A stretch of 64,000 nucleotides of DNA, taken from assembly GCA_030432235.1 (NCBI GenBank), contig JAUIHT010000006.1, positions 1 to 64,000 on the forward strand. The letters run 5' to 3'. The position numbers and the translations under genes are program-made. Shown in pieces: positions 1 through 8,884 of the stretch (its first letter is position 1; every line of letters begins with the position of its first letter). The DNA comes from Verrucomicrobiia bacterium (GTDB lineage Bacteria; Verrucomicrobiota; Verrucomicrobiia; Opitutales; Cerasicoccaceae). The notes under the pieces were generated by a model. It saw only the letters and a program-made list of their open reading frames with translations. It searched no databases and was not told where the DNA came from.

Positions 1-94
1 CGCGGCAACGCAGCGGGGGGCCGCTTCACGACTGAGCAACCTGATTGGTCGGGGGGACTCGCACCCCTTGACATGGGATTCATGGACGTACACC

Positions 95-216
95 GTGATT
101 GAAATGGAATGAAGCCAAAACAGCCGAATTTCCCTTAAATAAGCGCCTTGCGGGCTGTTAACTACTTTGGACTGATTTCAATCAGTTCGACTTTTCACAG
201 GTGTTTGGCCAGCCAC
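95..216 (+). repeat. Dispersed hairpin repeat, copy 1
   Basis: About 120 bp shared with copies near 26.0, 47.6 and 59.7 kb. It opens with GTGATTGAAAT, has the reverse complement ATTTCAATCA about 80 bp later, and ends in a conserved tail reading CAGGTGTTTGGCCAGCCA. Inside the outer inverted repeat lie a second pair, AACAGCC/GGCTGTT, and an inner CTTA/TAAG pair, so the whole unit can fold as a nested stem. It lies just past the 3' end of the secreted-protein gene at 256-993. It resembles a MITE or REP-type element; no coding capacity is evident. Confidence 0.8.
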
Positions 217-255
217 GGTTCGTTAAGGCCGCAGGTCGGCTCAACTTGAGATTAG

Positions 256-993
256 CTAGCCCGTTTTTTTGGTAAGTCGATAGACTCTAAAATGCTTAAC
301 AAGCATATGGTTCCTTACTGTACGAAACCCAAAATAGCCTTCTGTGTAGGGTGACTCATCTACGATATCGTAGATGTTTTGACCATTTCGGCAGTATTTT
401 ATCTTCGAACCCGCAGCAACGATACTAATTACCTGGGGCTTGTTTGGCGAAATCAAGAATTCTGCACTTTCCAAATCGTGCTCCGGGAGCAACGGACGCT
501 CCTGCTGCCCGATATAACGCCTAAATCGTGTTTTTTTATTATAGTGCCCGCCCAAGCCAACATAATAACAATATAGCACATGGTAATCATCAAAATTACC
601 CGAACGTTCTACTGCCCAAAAATCTTCCAGATTGCGGGAATCTGTAGCCATCCAGAAGCAATTTAAGTCACTGACACGGTCATTTTTGCCTCCTACATCA
701 ATAACAGTCGCCTCATATTGAATTAGGATATTTCCCTCCAGTTGCTGGCGAAGCCAAATAGTGCAACCTGCAGGGACGTCGATTTCCAACTCACCACCAG
801 TGGCTAAAACGTCTCCTCCTTGCCCTAATTCGACGGCCCAGTTCTCCAGCCCGTCTTGAAAATCATCCGCATAGATTACTTCAGAAATTTCCCATCCATC
901 CGGTATACAGTTTTCAACATATGCATATTCTTTACTCTCGTAGGAGGCATTCAGGAGGGACGTGAGAGATAAAAGCGACAAGGCGTAACGCAT
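256..993 (-). CDS. Secreted DUF6250-type protein
   Basis: A 245-residue exported protein. The N-terminus from MRYALSLLSL is a short signal peptide with likely cleavage near LLNAS. The open frame can be extended to a TTG at 1038, but the ATG at 993 gives the normal signal peptide. The body has the look of DUF6250 proteins: a beta-rich, laminin-G-like fold, an RYIGQQ...RPLLPEH segment in the middle and a C-terminal GYFGFRTVRNH stretch. Proteins of this kind often accompany polysaccharide lyases, either as binding modules or as accessory enzymes; the activity is not known to me. A degenerate region-A operator lies about 32 bp upstream. Base composition is more AT-rich than the enzyme genes at 12-23 kb. 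Confidence 0.65.
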   Translation of the reverse strand: MRYALSLLSLTSLLNASYESKEYAYVENCIPDGWEISEVIYADDFQDGLENWAVELGQGGDVLATGGELEIDVPAGCTIWLRQQLEGNILIQYEATVIDVGGKNDRVSDLNCFWMATDSRNLEDFWAVERSGNFDDYHVLYCYYVGLGGHYNKKTRFRRYIGQQERPLLPEHDLESAEFLISPNKPQVISIVAAGSKIKYCRNGQNIYDIVDESPYTEGYFGFRTVRNHMLVKHFRVYRLTKKTG

Positions 994-1024
994 AATTCTT
1001 AAATATTCCAAAGTTCTCTTAATA

Positions 1025-1036
1025 AAAATCGTTATC
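1025..1036. promoter_or_regulatory. Degenerate LacI-type site (region A), weak
   Basis: Reads AAAATCGTTATC, 9 of 12 matches to the reverse form of the region-A palindrome as found at 3663 (GGAATCGTTACC). It sits about 32 bp before the ATG at 993. Listed as a possible site only. Confidence 0.3.
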
Positions 1037-1270
1037 AAGTCTAGTATGCAATAAAACGTAGAGTCCTATCAACTCCCTGATTCATCATGCGCATGAGCAA
1101 TCTTTCAATTGCCTGAAACTCATGGAAACATATCAACAATAATACTTTAATGGCTAAAGGCCCTTATAGAGCTTACGGCCCATATAATACATACTTTTTG
1201 TAGTTGGTCGAGGTTACGAAAATGAGTCCACTTGAAGAGTGAGTCTGGTGCATTAGAAAGGCATCAGATT

Positions 1271-1540
1271 ATGAAATGCAAAAGATACACGACAGAGCAA
1301 AAAATCCGCATCCTACGTTCGGCTGACGAGGCCGATGCAAGCATCTTGGATGTCTGCCGCGATGCAGGCATCAGCGAACAGACCTTCCACCGTTAGAAGC
1401 GCGAGTTCGGGATGATGGACTTGGACCAGGCTAAGCAACTGAAGGAGTTGCAAAAGGAAAACGCCCGGCTCAAGCGCATGTTGGCCGACGTGATGCTGGG
1501 CAAAGAGCTGCTCAAGGAGGCGCTGGAAAAAAAGTTATGA
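1271..1540 (+). pseudogene. IS3 orfA remnant (HTH transposase subunit) with amber codon
   Basis: From ATG 1271 the frame reads MKCKRYTTEQKIRILRSADE and continues as a typical IS3 OrfA helix-turn-helix. It is stopped by TAG at 1394-1396 (codon 42), where the family has Trp in FHRWKREFG. Reading through the stop, the frame continues with the usual leucine-rich segment (KELQKENARLKRMLAD) to TGA at 1538, which overlaps the orfB start. The change is a single TGG to TAG substitution, so the gene is dead unless amber is suppressed. Confidence 0.85.
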
Positions 1541-2223
1541 GCCCCGGTCACCTTCGGCAGATAGCTGCCGGGTTTGTGAACCGGGGACGGCGCTCAGGCC
1601 GGCAGGCTTGTCGTCATTTCGGCCTGCACCGGAGCACCTTCGCTTATCAACCACAAGACCCCGCGCCGTGGCTGGCCAAGCTGAAGGCGTCGCTGCGACG
1701 GCTATCCCGCGCCTTTCCCGAATGGGGCTACGCCAAGTTCACGCGGCTGCTCAAAGGGGAGGGTTGGCAGGTCGGAGCGCGCCTGGTGCAACGCCTGCGC
1801 CGAGAACTGGGTCTGGCCATCCCGCCGAAGAAGCCGCGTCAATGGATCGACGATGCGGGCATCAAAACCCTCTACATCGACCCAGGCAGCTCCTGGCAGA
1901 ACGGCTACGTCGAGTCCTTCAATGCCAGGCTGCGTCAGGAATGCCTTATCCGGGAACAGCTCTGGAGTCTCACCGAGGCACGCGTCGTCATCGAAGACTA
2001 GCGATGGAAGTATAACCACATCCGTCCCCACCGAAGCCTCGGCTACATCACACCGCTGCGCTTCGCTCAGAAAAAAATACCATCCGACGAACCCTCAACC
2101 CAAGGCCCGGGCTACGGTCGTCCTACGGACTCCCTCCGCCCCAGCCCTGACTTCCTCAACCACCTATACCATCACATCAACCAACCCGCCAGACTAACGA
2201 ACTACCCGGCACACATCGCGTAA
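1537..2223 (+). pseudogene. IS3 orfB remnant, DDE core deleted
   Basis: Starts at 1537 in -1 overlap with orfA, as is normal for IS3. The N-terminal HTH_21 part is present up to LGLAIPPKKPRQ, then the frame jumps to AGIKTLYIDPGSSWQNGYVE near the C-terminal end of the rve domain. The stretch that should carry the first two catalytic Asp residues is therefore missing in an in-frame deletion, while the Glu region (YVESFNAR) remains. A TAG at 1999-2001 replaces the Trp in IED-W-RWKYNHIRPH; the same frame continues open to TAA at 2221. Catalytically dead. Confidence 0.85.
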
Positions 2224-2255
2224 CTTGGCCAATCGCCCTTCTGAAGGATGCGAGT

Positions 2256-2316
2256 GCCCGCTGGTAAGTGCGGTTTCAATCAGTTCGAATTTTCACAGGT
2301 GTTTGGCCAGCCACGG
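2256..2316 (+). repeat. Dispersed repeat, copy 2, core unit absent
   Basis: Joins GCCCGCTGGTAA...GGTTTCAATCA, which precedes the unit in copies 3 and 4, directly to the tail GTTCGAATTTTCACAGG and GTGTTTGGCCAGCCA. The roughly 100 bp between the two TTTCAATCA direct repeats is missing. This fits recombination between those direct repeats, or a site never occupied by the core unit. Confidence 0.7.
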
Positions 2317-2343
2317 GCAGCCAGGGTCAATCTAATGCTGATT

Positions 2344-3507
2344 CTATATTTCGGCCCAAGCTGCGCCATATTCTGAAAATAAGAGACCTTTCGCAGAGCA
2401 GTGCAGAATCATGGGCTCAATATCGTGTATAGAAATCAGTTGAGAGACACCTTCGCCGTTTTTGTTAAGAAACATGTTGGGAACATTCCGTATATTGGGA
2501 CAATCCCTGTGTAGCTGATTGATGACTTCAGTGTGGCACCGAGCCATTTCCAAGCTGCAGCCTATGTATTCATCATCTTCTAGGGCGCGAAGGATATTGA
2601 CATATTGATTGACTATCGCGGTTGGCACATCGCAATCCGGCAGGCTGCTTCCATCAGCGGAGAAGGTAAAGTTCCGCCTGGAATTCCATAAGACGCTGCC
2701 TTTGTCACCAACAATCTTAACAGACGGTTCGAGTGACTCTGTGCAAGCGTGTGTGACGTGAAAATGAATGAGCGTGCCCGAGTAAGTCCTCAGACGAAGG
2801 GCGGCTGTATCAAAGCTTTCTATATCCCGGCAGCGAAAGAGTTCCGCCTCCAACGTGGCAAAATGTTCGGCGCTATCCAGCTTTGGTGAAGCGAAGTAAA
2901 GCGGAGCCATGAGAAAGTGCGCAAACGCGTTATTTGCCGGGGAGTCATAAATCCAATGCGAGCCGATTTTTATTTTTCCTGCCCAGTTATTGCGGTTGTA
3001 GTATTCGTTTTTTCGCGGCCAGCATCCCATGGCGTGGATACTGTGAATCTGACCAAGTGCCCCCTCGACGAGTTTCTGCTTCACGGTTCTGGTTGAGTCC
3101 TGAATCAAATCCTGGAAACCGACGAAGACATGCTTTCCTGTTGCCTTTGAGGTCGCAATCATGGCGTCGATTTCCTCCACGGTACCCGCTGCCGGTTTTT
3201 CCACCAGCACATGACATCCCGCCTGGAGAGCATCGATGGTCATGCGGCAGTGCCAGGCAATACCCGTAGAAATACTGCATAAATCCAGGGAAGCCCCTTC
3301 GTTTAAAAGCATAGCCCGGTAGTCATCGTAAAGCTGACATCCCATCGTTTCCAGAATCCTGCATGCCTCTTCCTCCTCTGGACGATTGATTACGGTGGCA
3401 CAGGCAAACTCAATGCTCCCCTGTCTGGCGAGTCGAAGGAGCGCGCGCAGGTGGAGTTTTCCAAATCCGCTGATACCGATAAGGCCTATTCGTGGTGGGT
3501 TATGCAT
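2344..3507 (-). CDS. Gfo/Idh/MocA-family oxidoreductase
   Basis: A 387-residue cytoplasmic NAD(P)-dependent sugar or cyclitol dehydrogenase. The Rossmann nucleotide-binding motif is at residues 11-16 (GISGFG), followed by the family EKP motif at 103-105 (LVEKPAAG), whose Lys contacts cofactor and substrate. The C-terminal half is the usual beta-sheet substrate domain (HFHVTHAC, KIVGDKGSVLWN). Length is normal for the family. It is divergent from the lyase gene at 3915, with a region-A operator between them, so it probably oxidises or epimerises a sugar released by this cluster. The exact substrate cannot be read from sequence. ATG 3507 has no strong Shine-Dalgarno sequence. Confidence 0.85.
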   Translation of the reverse strand: MHNPPRIGLIGISGFGKLHLRALLRLARQGSIEFACATVINRPEEEEACRILETMGCQLYDDYRAMLLNEGASLDLCSISTGIAWHCRMTIDALQAGCHVLVEKPAAGTVEEIDAMIATSKATGKHVFVGFQDLIQDSTRTVKQKLVEGALGQIHSIHAMGCWPRKNEYYNRNNWAGKIKIGSHWIYDSPANNAFAHFLMAPLYFASPKLDSAEHFATLEAELFRCRDIESFDTAALRLRTYSGTLIHFHVTHACTESLEPSVKIVGDKGSVLWNSRRNFTFSADGSSLPDCDVPTAIVNQYVNILRALEDDEYIGCSLEMARCHTEVINQLHRDCPNIRNVPNMFLNKNGEGVSQLISIHDIEPMILHCSAKGLLFSEYGAAWAEI

Positions 3508-3914
3508 GATGTGGGTGAAAACAACTATTCAGGCCCTCCAGGCGTCGTTTGCGTCGATTGGTACACATCCAAGGTGCCGTTCGCCTTTATTTACAGGTGA
3601 TAAATCGGTTGGAGGTATGGATTGGCGATGGATATCCAATTTTTTGGCAAAAATTACTTGAAGGAATCGTTACCTATGCTAGTTTACCCCTGAAAGTCAA
3701 CTTAATCTCCTCCCCGGTATCTTCGTCTTATGGTTTCGTTCGAAAGGATTGACGGCAATGCACGAAGCCATGGCTTCTTCGTTTTGCGCACCGTGTGTAA
3801 CTAATCTGCGCAATGATGATTTCATGGTCTAGGTCATAGAGTAGCGCCCTTCGTGGCGATGCGCACTTAATCAATTTTTGTTACACCTGAAATACTAACC
3901 CAAACTACCTCAAT
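3508..3914. other. Divergent intergenic region with one operator
   Basis: About 400 bp between divergent genes. The only structure I can support is the LacI-type site at 3663-3674. Short open frames here have no recognisable features and look like chance. Confidence 0.5.
3663..3674. promoter_or_regulatory. Region-A LacI-type operator
   Basis: GGAATCGTTACC; its reverse complement GGTAACGATTCC differs by one base from the exact copies at 16835, 24379 and 24559. It lies between the divergent oxidoreductase (3507) and lyase (3915) genes and could serve both. Confidence 0.6.
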
Positions 3915-5948
3915 ATGAAAAACCCCCTATATCTCATGCCACTTAGCCGTTGGCTTTACTTGTTCAGTATCAGTTTGCTCTCTCATTCTGTGTCGGCATA
4001 TAATCTGAACCTGGAGGAGGATTTAAAAGCACCTCCTCGCCTCTTCACGAATTCTGAACAGCTAGTTGAACTAAAAAACAATTCCCAGGGGGTATTGAAG
4101 CAGCGTTACTCGAATCTTCTAGTTTATTGTGACGCTATCATCGCAGCTGAAACCGACGAACAAGTCACTGCATATACGGGTAATGATTCCCGTGCCTTTT
4201 ATGAAGCTGCCATTCAAGCGGGCTATGATGCAGCTTGCCTGGCCATTGCCTACCGTACCATGGATGTGTCGGGTACTGTTGATTACGATGAAGATGGCTT
4301 TTCGGATGGTTACGTTGAGGAAGATAGAACAAGTTATATAAGTAGGGTACGGACTATACTCAGGAGATGGGCCGAAACCAATGTGGCGCAGATTCCCGCT
4401 GCCACAAACAGAGCAATGCACGTCGTACGTGGGACTGTGAATTTATTCTATGCCTATGATTTGATTCGCGATGATCAGCACCCGGGATTTGATACCACCT
4501 GCCAAACCTGGTTTCTTAGTTTAAAAGATATTATAAACGACGGTGTTGCTGATTGGGAAGCGGGCAATGAGTACGGTCCCTATTATGGTAAACAGGAGTA
4601 CCAGAATCATTTGGTAGCGCATACGCTGGGTTATGCTCTCATCGGTTTGACCGTGGATGGTAAACGTGACTTGGCACAGAGAGCTTTTCAAAGAAACAGT
4701 TATGATCGGGATTTCGCGGAACTGATCGAGGGTTGCATCATCCAGGGGGATGACGGGGATGACGTTGAACTGGAGAGAGGTGATGATCCTGTGCCGGCTC
4801 AAAATGGTGAGATTTACGATCGCTACCGTCATTATCAGCACGAAAACGAAGCTGGGAACTACTGGATTCAAGGGAAAGGGATACAATACTCTGAGCTGAC
4901 GCTGACTTTACTTACACTGCTGGCTGAGCTGGGTCATCAAAATGGCTTGGATACTTGGGAGTATAAGGGAGCAAACGGTGAGTACCTCCGGGATTCCTTT
5001 GAATTCTATTCTGATTTCTTTCGCACCCAGGATTCGTCCATCAAAGGTGGCTTTTATGAGCACGAGAAAGAAGATAATTGGCTGAAGCTGGCCGAATGGC
5101 CGGAGGAGCCATTGTTTTTCATGGGCAATAAATACTATCCGAATACGCCAGGCGTGGTCTGGTATTTGAACGATGCCTATCCCGAAACGGGCTTGGCCTC
5201 ATTTCCCGCCTTCCCGGATGCACTCTTCTGTCATGTGGAACTGACGCATTACGATGCCGACGTACCGCTGCCACAGATCGCTGCCTATGAAACGGACTTC
5301 TCCAACGAAGACCACAGCTTCGGTATTAACCTCACGTCCGATTGGAATTGGTATTCAGGGGGATGGTATGTGAATGCGGTCGACAGCTCGGACCCGGATA
5401 ACTTTAAACTCGTTTCGCCCGATAACGAAGATAACCGTCTCATCTGGTATAAGCAGATACAGGCGTCCGGGGATGAGCCCATACGTATAGAATTAACTGT
5501 GACTCCTCAAGAAAACACCGATGAAGCGCATCGTTGGGTGGGTATGGTTTTTAACGTCGTCTCTGGCAGCGATTATTGTGTGGCCCGTTTCAAAAGCGGA
5601 ACCCGTAACTTCCAGGTGGTTCATCGTCAATACGGGGAAAATGCTTCAATCCCCGTTAACGATATATTATTTGATGAAAAGTTATCGGACGAAGAAAATG
5701 ACGATTATATCTTTCCTGATAGGGTGCCGATAAAGATGACACTGTATTGTGATGGGGCCGATGAGGAAGATGTCTACTATCGCTTAATCTTGAAGAGCGA
5801 AGACTTAACAACGGTTAATCATTCGGTAGCGTTCAGCATTAAAAGCACCGATGTCTCTGGCGGCTATGCCGGTGCCTACTCAAATAGTATGAGTGCTCTT
5901 TATGACGACTTCAGTGTTTGCGTCGTCGAACTAGAAAGTACAGATTAA
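3915..5948 (+). CDS. Secreted polysaccharide lyase, alginate-lyase superfamily, with C-terminal LamG-like domain
   Basis: A 677-residue exported protein; the signal peptide ends near SVSA-Y (residue 28). Residues about 35-460 form an alpha/alpha-toroid alginate-lyase-like domain (PF05426-type) with YQNH at 229-232, DRYRH at 302-306 and IQYSEL near 323. The conserved His and Tyr residues are the likely catalytic set by analogy with the family. An insertion at about 123-135 reads DYDEDGFSDGY, a dockerin/EF-hand-style calcium loop absent from the paralogue at 6046. Residues about 465-677 look like a beta-sandwich, concanavalin/LamG-like carbohydrate-binding module. A strong terminator follows. 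GC content is clearly lower than in the genes at 10-23 kb, which may mean separate acquisition. Substrate unknown; probably uronic-acid containing. Confidence 0.7.
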   Translation: MKNPLYLMPLSRWLYLFSISLLSHSVSAYNLNLEEDLKAPPRLFTNSEQLVELKNNSQGVLKQRYSNLLVYCDAIIAAETDEQVTAYTGNDSRAFYEAAIQAGYDAACLAIAYRTMDVSGTVDYDEDGFSDGYVEEDRTSYISRVRTILRRWAETNVAQIPAATNRAMHVVRGTVNLFYAYDLIRDDQHPGFDTTCQTWFLSLKDIINDGVADWEAGNEYGPYYGKQEYQNHLVAHTLGYALIGLTVDGKRDLAQRAFQRNSYDRDFAELIEGCIIQGDDGDDVELERGDDPVPAQNGEIYDRYRHYQHENEAGNYWIQGKGIQYSELTLTLLTLLAELGHQNGLDTWEYKGANGEYLRDSFEFYSDFFRTQDSSIKGGFYEHEKEDNWLKLAEWPEEPLFFMGNKYYPNTPGVVWYLNDAYPETGLASFPAFPDALFCHVELTHYDADVPLPQIAAYETDFSNEDHSFGINLTSDWNWYSGGWYVNAVDSSDPDNFKLVSPDNEDNRLIWYKQIQASGDEPIRIELTVTPQENTDEAHRWVGMVFNVVSGSDYCVARFKSGTRNFQVVHRQYGENASIPVNDILFDEKLSDEENDDYIFPDRVPIKMTLYCDGADEEDVYYRLILKSEDLTTVNHSVAFSIKSTDVSGGYAGAYSNSMSALYDDFSVCVVELESTD

Positions 5949-5963
5949 TTTATTTATGGACAC

Positions 5964-5997
5964 CTGGCATCCCCTTGCGGGCTCTGCCAGTTTTTTT
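5964..5997 (+). terminator. Rho-independent terminator
   Basis: Stem CTGGCA/TGCCAG (5964-5969 with 5985-5990) with an inner CCC/GGG pairing, followed by seven T residues. It closes the lyase gene ending at 5948. Confidence 0.85.
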
Positions 5998-6045
5998 CTT
6001 TATCAGCAACCCGCTGCTCAAGATACGATGAGGCGTCCATTGGAA

Positions 6046-7332
6046 TCACCTCTGTTCATCAGTCGGCAGCGTACGCCCGTGAGTCAGCACGGGCCAGCCT
6101 ATGCATTCGGTTCGCGGTTGCTTGCCACGGTCAAGATTTGCTATTAGCTTTTGCAACTTTAGGTTTTCTGGATAGCACGCATAGGCGAATTCGAAAAAGG
6201 TGGTGGGGTCGCCACCTTTGCCAATGCGAGCCGATTCCCCCTCGTAAAAGTCCCCTTTAGGTATGACAAAACCGGGTTGATAATATTCGGCCAGAAAGGT
6301 CCAGCTCGTTTCCAGGTTTTCGCCGCCGGGTGCGGTATAGCCATATAAATCGAGGCCGTTTGTGCGTGTAATCTCAGCCATCAGGGAAAGCTGACGCAGG
6401 CTCAGGTGTGAATATTGCAGAGCCCGGTTTGCCTTCGTTACATAATCCCCATAATGGCCGCCCAAGGCGAAGTGGCGATAGCGATCCATGATTTCTCCGG
6501 GACGAACGGTAAAGTCACCGGGTTCCCGATAGTAAGGTTCATCTCCTGGCATGAGGATGACCCCGGTGAGCAGCTCTCGATAATCCCGCGGATTCTTGTC
6601 GGAATCAAGGGCGTATTGGGCCAGTTCCTGATCGCCCGTTGCATAGGCTATGGCCAGTAAGCCGAGTGCGTCAGCGACAAGGTGATTCTGGTAAAACTGC
6701 TTGTTGAAATAGTCGTTCTCCTCCCAACGCCGTGAGCCTTCCTTTATGACTTTAACCAGGGCCCGGAACCATCGCTGCACTTGCTCGCGTTTAGCGTGAG
6801 TCATGGAGGCGTTAGTGTAGAGCAGGTCGTAGGTCCAAATAAAAGGCAGGCTGCCGCGAGCAACCATCATGCCCAGGTTCGGGTAGTGAATTTTTTCGCT
6901 AAGTGAGGTGCCGGGGAGCGGCGTCGCAGATGCCCATGCGTCCAAGATGGCAACGGCACGATTCGCATAGTCCTGCTTGCCGGATATATGATAGGCGAGT
7001 GCCAGGTCTCGAGCCATCGCACCAGCGGCTTGACCTTTGAGGTAGTACTGCCGGGCATTGTCGCCCTGGTAGGGTGCTGGTAGGGGTTGTTCTAGCGCAC
7101 GGTCTGCGATGGATTGTAAACGTGCCCAGGCTTCTTCAAACTCCGTATCGCCCTGCAGGGCCCTCATTCGCATGGCATCGAGACCCTCTTGATCGAGGAA
7201 GAGCCTGGGGTGGGCTTTCTCCATGGCGGGGGCCTGCCATGGAACGCTTGCCAAGCCCGGTTCTTGGGTCGATGCGGAGAGGCCGATATTCTTGAGCATG
7301 ACCGCACACAGAACTGCGGCAAATGATTTCAT
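6046..7332 (-). CDS. Secreted alginate-lyase-superfamily lyase, single domain
   Basis: A 428-residue exported paralogue of the lyase at 3915, convergent with it. It shares the signature blocks YQNH (residues 214-217), GEIMDRYRH (about 279-287) and LQYSHLSL, but lacks both the calcium-loop insertion and the C-terminal binding domain. The start at 7332 gives MKSFAAVLCAVML as signal peptide; an in-frame ATG at 7353 would add seven residues. An operator-like site, GGAAACCTTTCC, lies 42 bp upstream of the chosen start. The pair may act in sequence on one polymer, the larger one binding it and the smaller one taking oligosaccharides. Lyase activity is inferred from the family. Confidence 0.7.
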   Translation of the reverse strand: MKSFAAVLCAVMLKNIGLSASTQEPGLASVPWQAPAMEKAHPRLFLDQEGLDAMRMRALQGDTEFEEAWARLQSIADRALEQPLPAPYQGDNARQYYLKGQAAGAMARDLALAYHISGKQDYANRAVAILDAWASATPLPGTSLSEKIHYPNLGMMVARGSLPFIWTYDLLYTNASMTHAKREQVQRWFRALVKVIKEGSRRWEENDYFNKQFYQNHLVADALGLLAIAYATGDQELAQYALDSDKNPRDYRELLTGVILMPGDEPYYREPGDFTVRPGEIMDRYRHFALGGHYGDYVTKANRALQYSHLSLRQLSLMAEITRTNGLDLYGYTAPGGENLETSWTFLAEYYQPGFVIPKGDFYEGESARIGKGGDPTTFFEFAYACYPENLKLQKLIANLDRGKQPRTECIGWPVLTHGRTLPTDEQR

Positions 7333-7373
7333 CGTGGGGTGAAGGATGTGCATGTCGACAATGCAATAATGAA

Positions 7374-7385
7374 GGAAACCTTTCC
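7374..7385. promoter_or_regulatory. Region-A LacI-type operator
   Basis: GGAAACCTTTCC, a near-palindrome matching the AAACGTTTCC form of the region-A site at most positions. Located just upstream of the lyase gene that starts at 7332/7353. Confidence 0.55.
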
Positions 7386-7471
7386 TATAGGCGGTGCATA
7401 GACTTCAGACAAGTATGAAAGCGAATGACGGGCTACGGTCGCAGCTAGCCGAAGAGCGTGTGAGTGGGCAA

Positions 7472-8836
7472 TCAATCCCGTGCTTGCAGGAAATCTTGCG
7501 TGTCCGAGCGCCACTGGAGCAGCGTTTGCTGGAGCTTATCGCGTTGGGCCCGGAAGTGCGGATTGTCAGCCAGATTATCGAAGCAGTCCGGGTCTTTGGC
7601 CAAGTTAAAGAGCTCCAGTGGTGGCGGGGTGAGATACTCCGCGTAGAGAGAGTCGGTATCCACTCCGGGCACGGGGACAGCTTCTTTAACGGGCCAGATT
7701 TCGCAGCCGTCCACATTCGCTCTGGGGCGGAGGATGGTTTGTTCCAGATTCTGGACAAGTAACCAGTTGTTTTGGCGGATGGCGCGCATGGGGAATACGT
7801 TATCTTTCTGGTGCGCGGTGAAACTGCCAAAAAGCGGTCGATCCAGATCAGCGGGGGCATCGCCCAACAGATAGCCTTTGAGCGAGATGCCAGGCAGGTC
7901 AGGTGGTGCTTCCGCCCCGGCGAAGCCAAGCAGGGTGGGAAATATGTCCACGGTGGAGACGGGATACTCGCTTCGTCGTCCCTCCTCGATTTTTGGTCCG
8001 GATACGATGAAGGGGATTCTGAGGCCGTTCTCGTAGGAGGTAAGTTTGGCGCGGGCAAAGGGAGGGCCGTGATCGCTGATGAAGACAATGATCGTGTTCT
8101 CCACCAGGGAATGCTTCTCCAGCATATCCATGAGTATGCCGACGCCGGCATCGAGACGGTGGACACAGTTTAGGTAACTAGCCACCCGGGCTTTGAGCGC
8201 GGGACTGGTATAGCCGGAGAAGCGAAACGCTTCGACATCGTCCGCCCCCACCAGTTTGTCCGGCAGCCCTAACCGTTGATCATACAAAGGGGTATGCGGA
8301 TCCTTGTAGCTCATGACGAGAAAGAAGGGGCCGGTATTGCCCAGAACAAAGCCTTCCGCCATGCTTGCCATGGTGCGCACATCGCGTGTTTTGGATATCA
8401 GCTCGGGGTTGTCGTTACCGTCCAGCCGATAGTCCCAGGGGCAGATGTCCTCCGGGGCTATGTGGAACTTGCCAATGAGTCCCGTGCGATAGCCGGCCGC
8501 CTTCAACTCTGAGTTGAGGGTCGGGTAACGACGGTTGAGTGAAAACCCGTGATGGGACAGGCCGATGAGGCCGTTCTGGTGGGGGTAGAGGCCGGTAAAG
8601 ATACTGCCGCGCGAAGGGCTGCAACTGGAGGCGGTTACCCAGGCTGTTTCGAAGAGAGTTCCGCTTTCGGCCAGACGATCAATGTTGGGGGTGTTTGCTT
8701 GTGTGTCTCCGTAGCAACTCAATTGCACGCCGAGGTCATCAGCGATAATCAGGATGATGTTGGGGCGTTCGCTGGCATCCAGATGGCTCAAGCTACCTGT
8801 GAATAAGAGAGCAAAAAAACTTAAGACTTTTAACAT
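7472..8836 (-). CDS. Exported sulfatase (S1 family)
   Basis: A 454-residue formylglycine-dependent arylsulfatase-type enzyme that hydrolyses sulfate esters, probably in the periplasm. The signal peptide is MLKVLSFFALLFTGSLSH. PNIILIIADDLG carries the metal-binding Asp pair, and the CxPSR motif CSPSRGSIFTG has its Cys at residue 72, the residue converted to formylglycine. Further blocks are GKFHI and the C-terminal VFISDHGPPF. A TTG at 8848 opens the frame, but the ATG at 8836 fits the signal peptide better. It lies 48 bp downstream of the LacI gene at 8885 and is probably co-transcribed with it. The desulfated position cannot be predicted. Confidence 0.9.
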   Translation of the reverse strand: MLKVLSFFALLFTGSLSHLDASERPNIILIIADDLGVQLSCYGDTQANTPNIDRLAESGTLFETAWVTASSCSPSRGSIFTGLYPHQNGLIGLSHHGFSLNRRYPTLNSELKAAGYRTGLIGKFHIAPEDICPWDYRLDGNDNPELISKTRDVRTMASMAEGFVLGNTGPFFLVMSYKDPHTPLYDQRLGLPDKLVGADDVEAFRFSGYTSPALKARVASYLNCVHRLDAGVGILMDMLEKHSLVENTIIVFISDHGPPFARAKLTSYENGLRIPFIVSGPKIEEGRRSEYPVSTVDIFPTLLGFAGAEAPPDLPGISLKGYLLGDAPADLDRPLFGSFTAHQKDNVFPMRAIRQNNWLLVQNLEQTILRPRANVDGCEIWPVKEAVPVPGVDTDSLYAEYLTPPPLELFNLAKDPDCFDNLADNPHFRAQRDKLQQTLLQWRSDTQDFLQARD

Positions 8837-8884
8837 GGCTGAAATCAATTGACTGGCGACAAGCAGGCGCGTTGGCCCGCGAAA

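Larger units (their letters stand above)
1204..2232 (+). mobile_element. Decayed IS3-family element
   Basis: Contains remnants of the two IS3 reading frames, orfA (HTH) and orfB (DDE integrase), both inactivated. Candidate imperfect ends are TTGGTCGAGGTTACG at 1204 and the reverse complement TTGGCCAAGTTACG ending at 2232; the latter overlaps the orfB stop. The ends are tentative because no target duplication was found. A truncated copy of the dispersed repeat follows directly at 2256. Confidence 0.7.
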
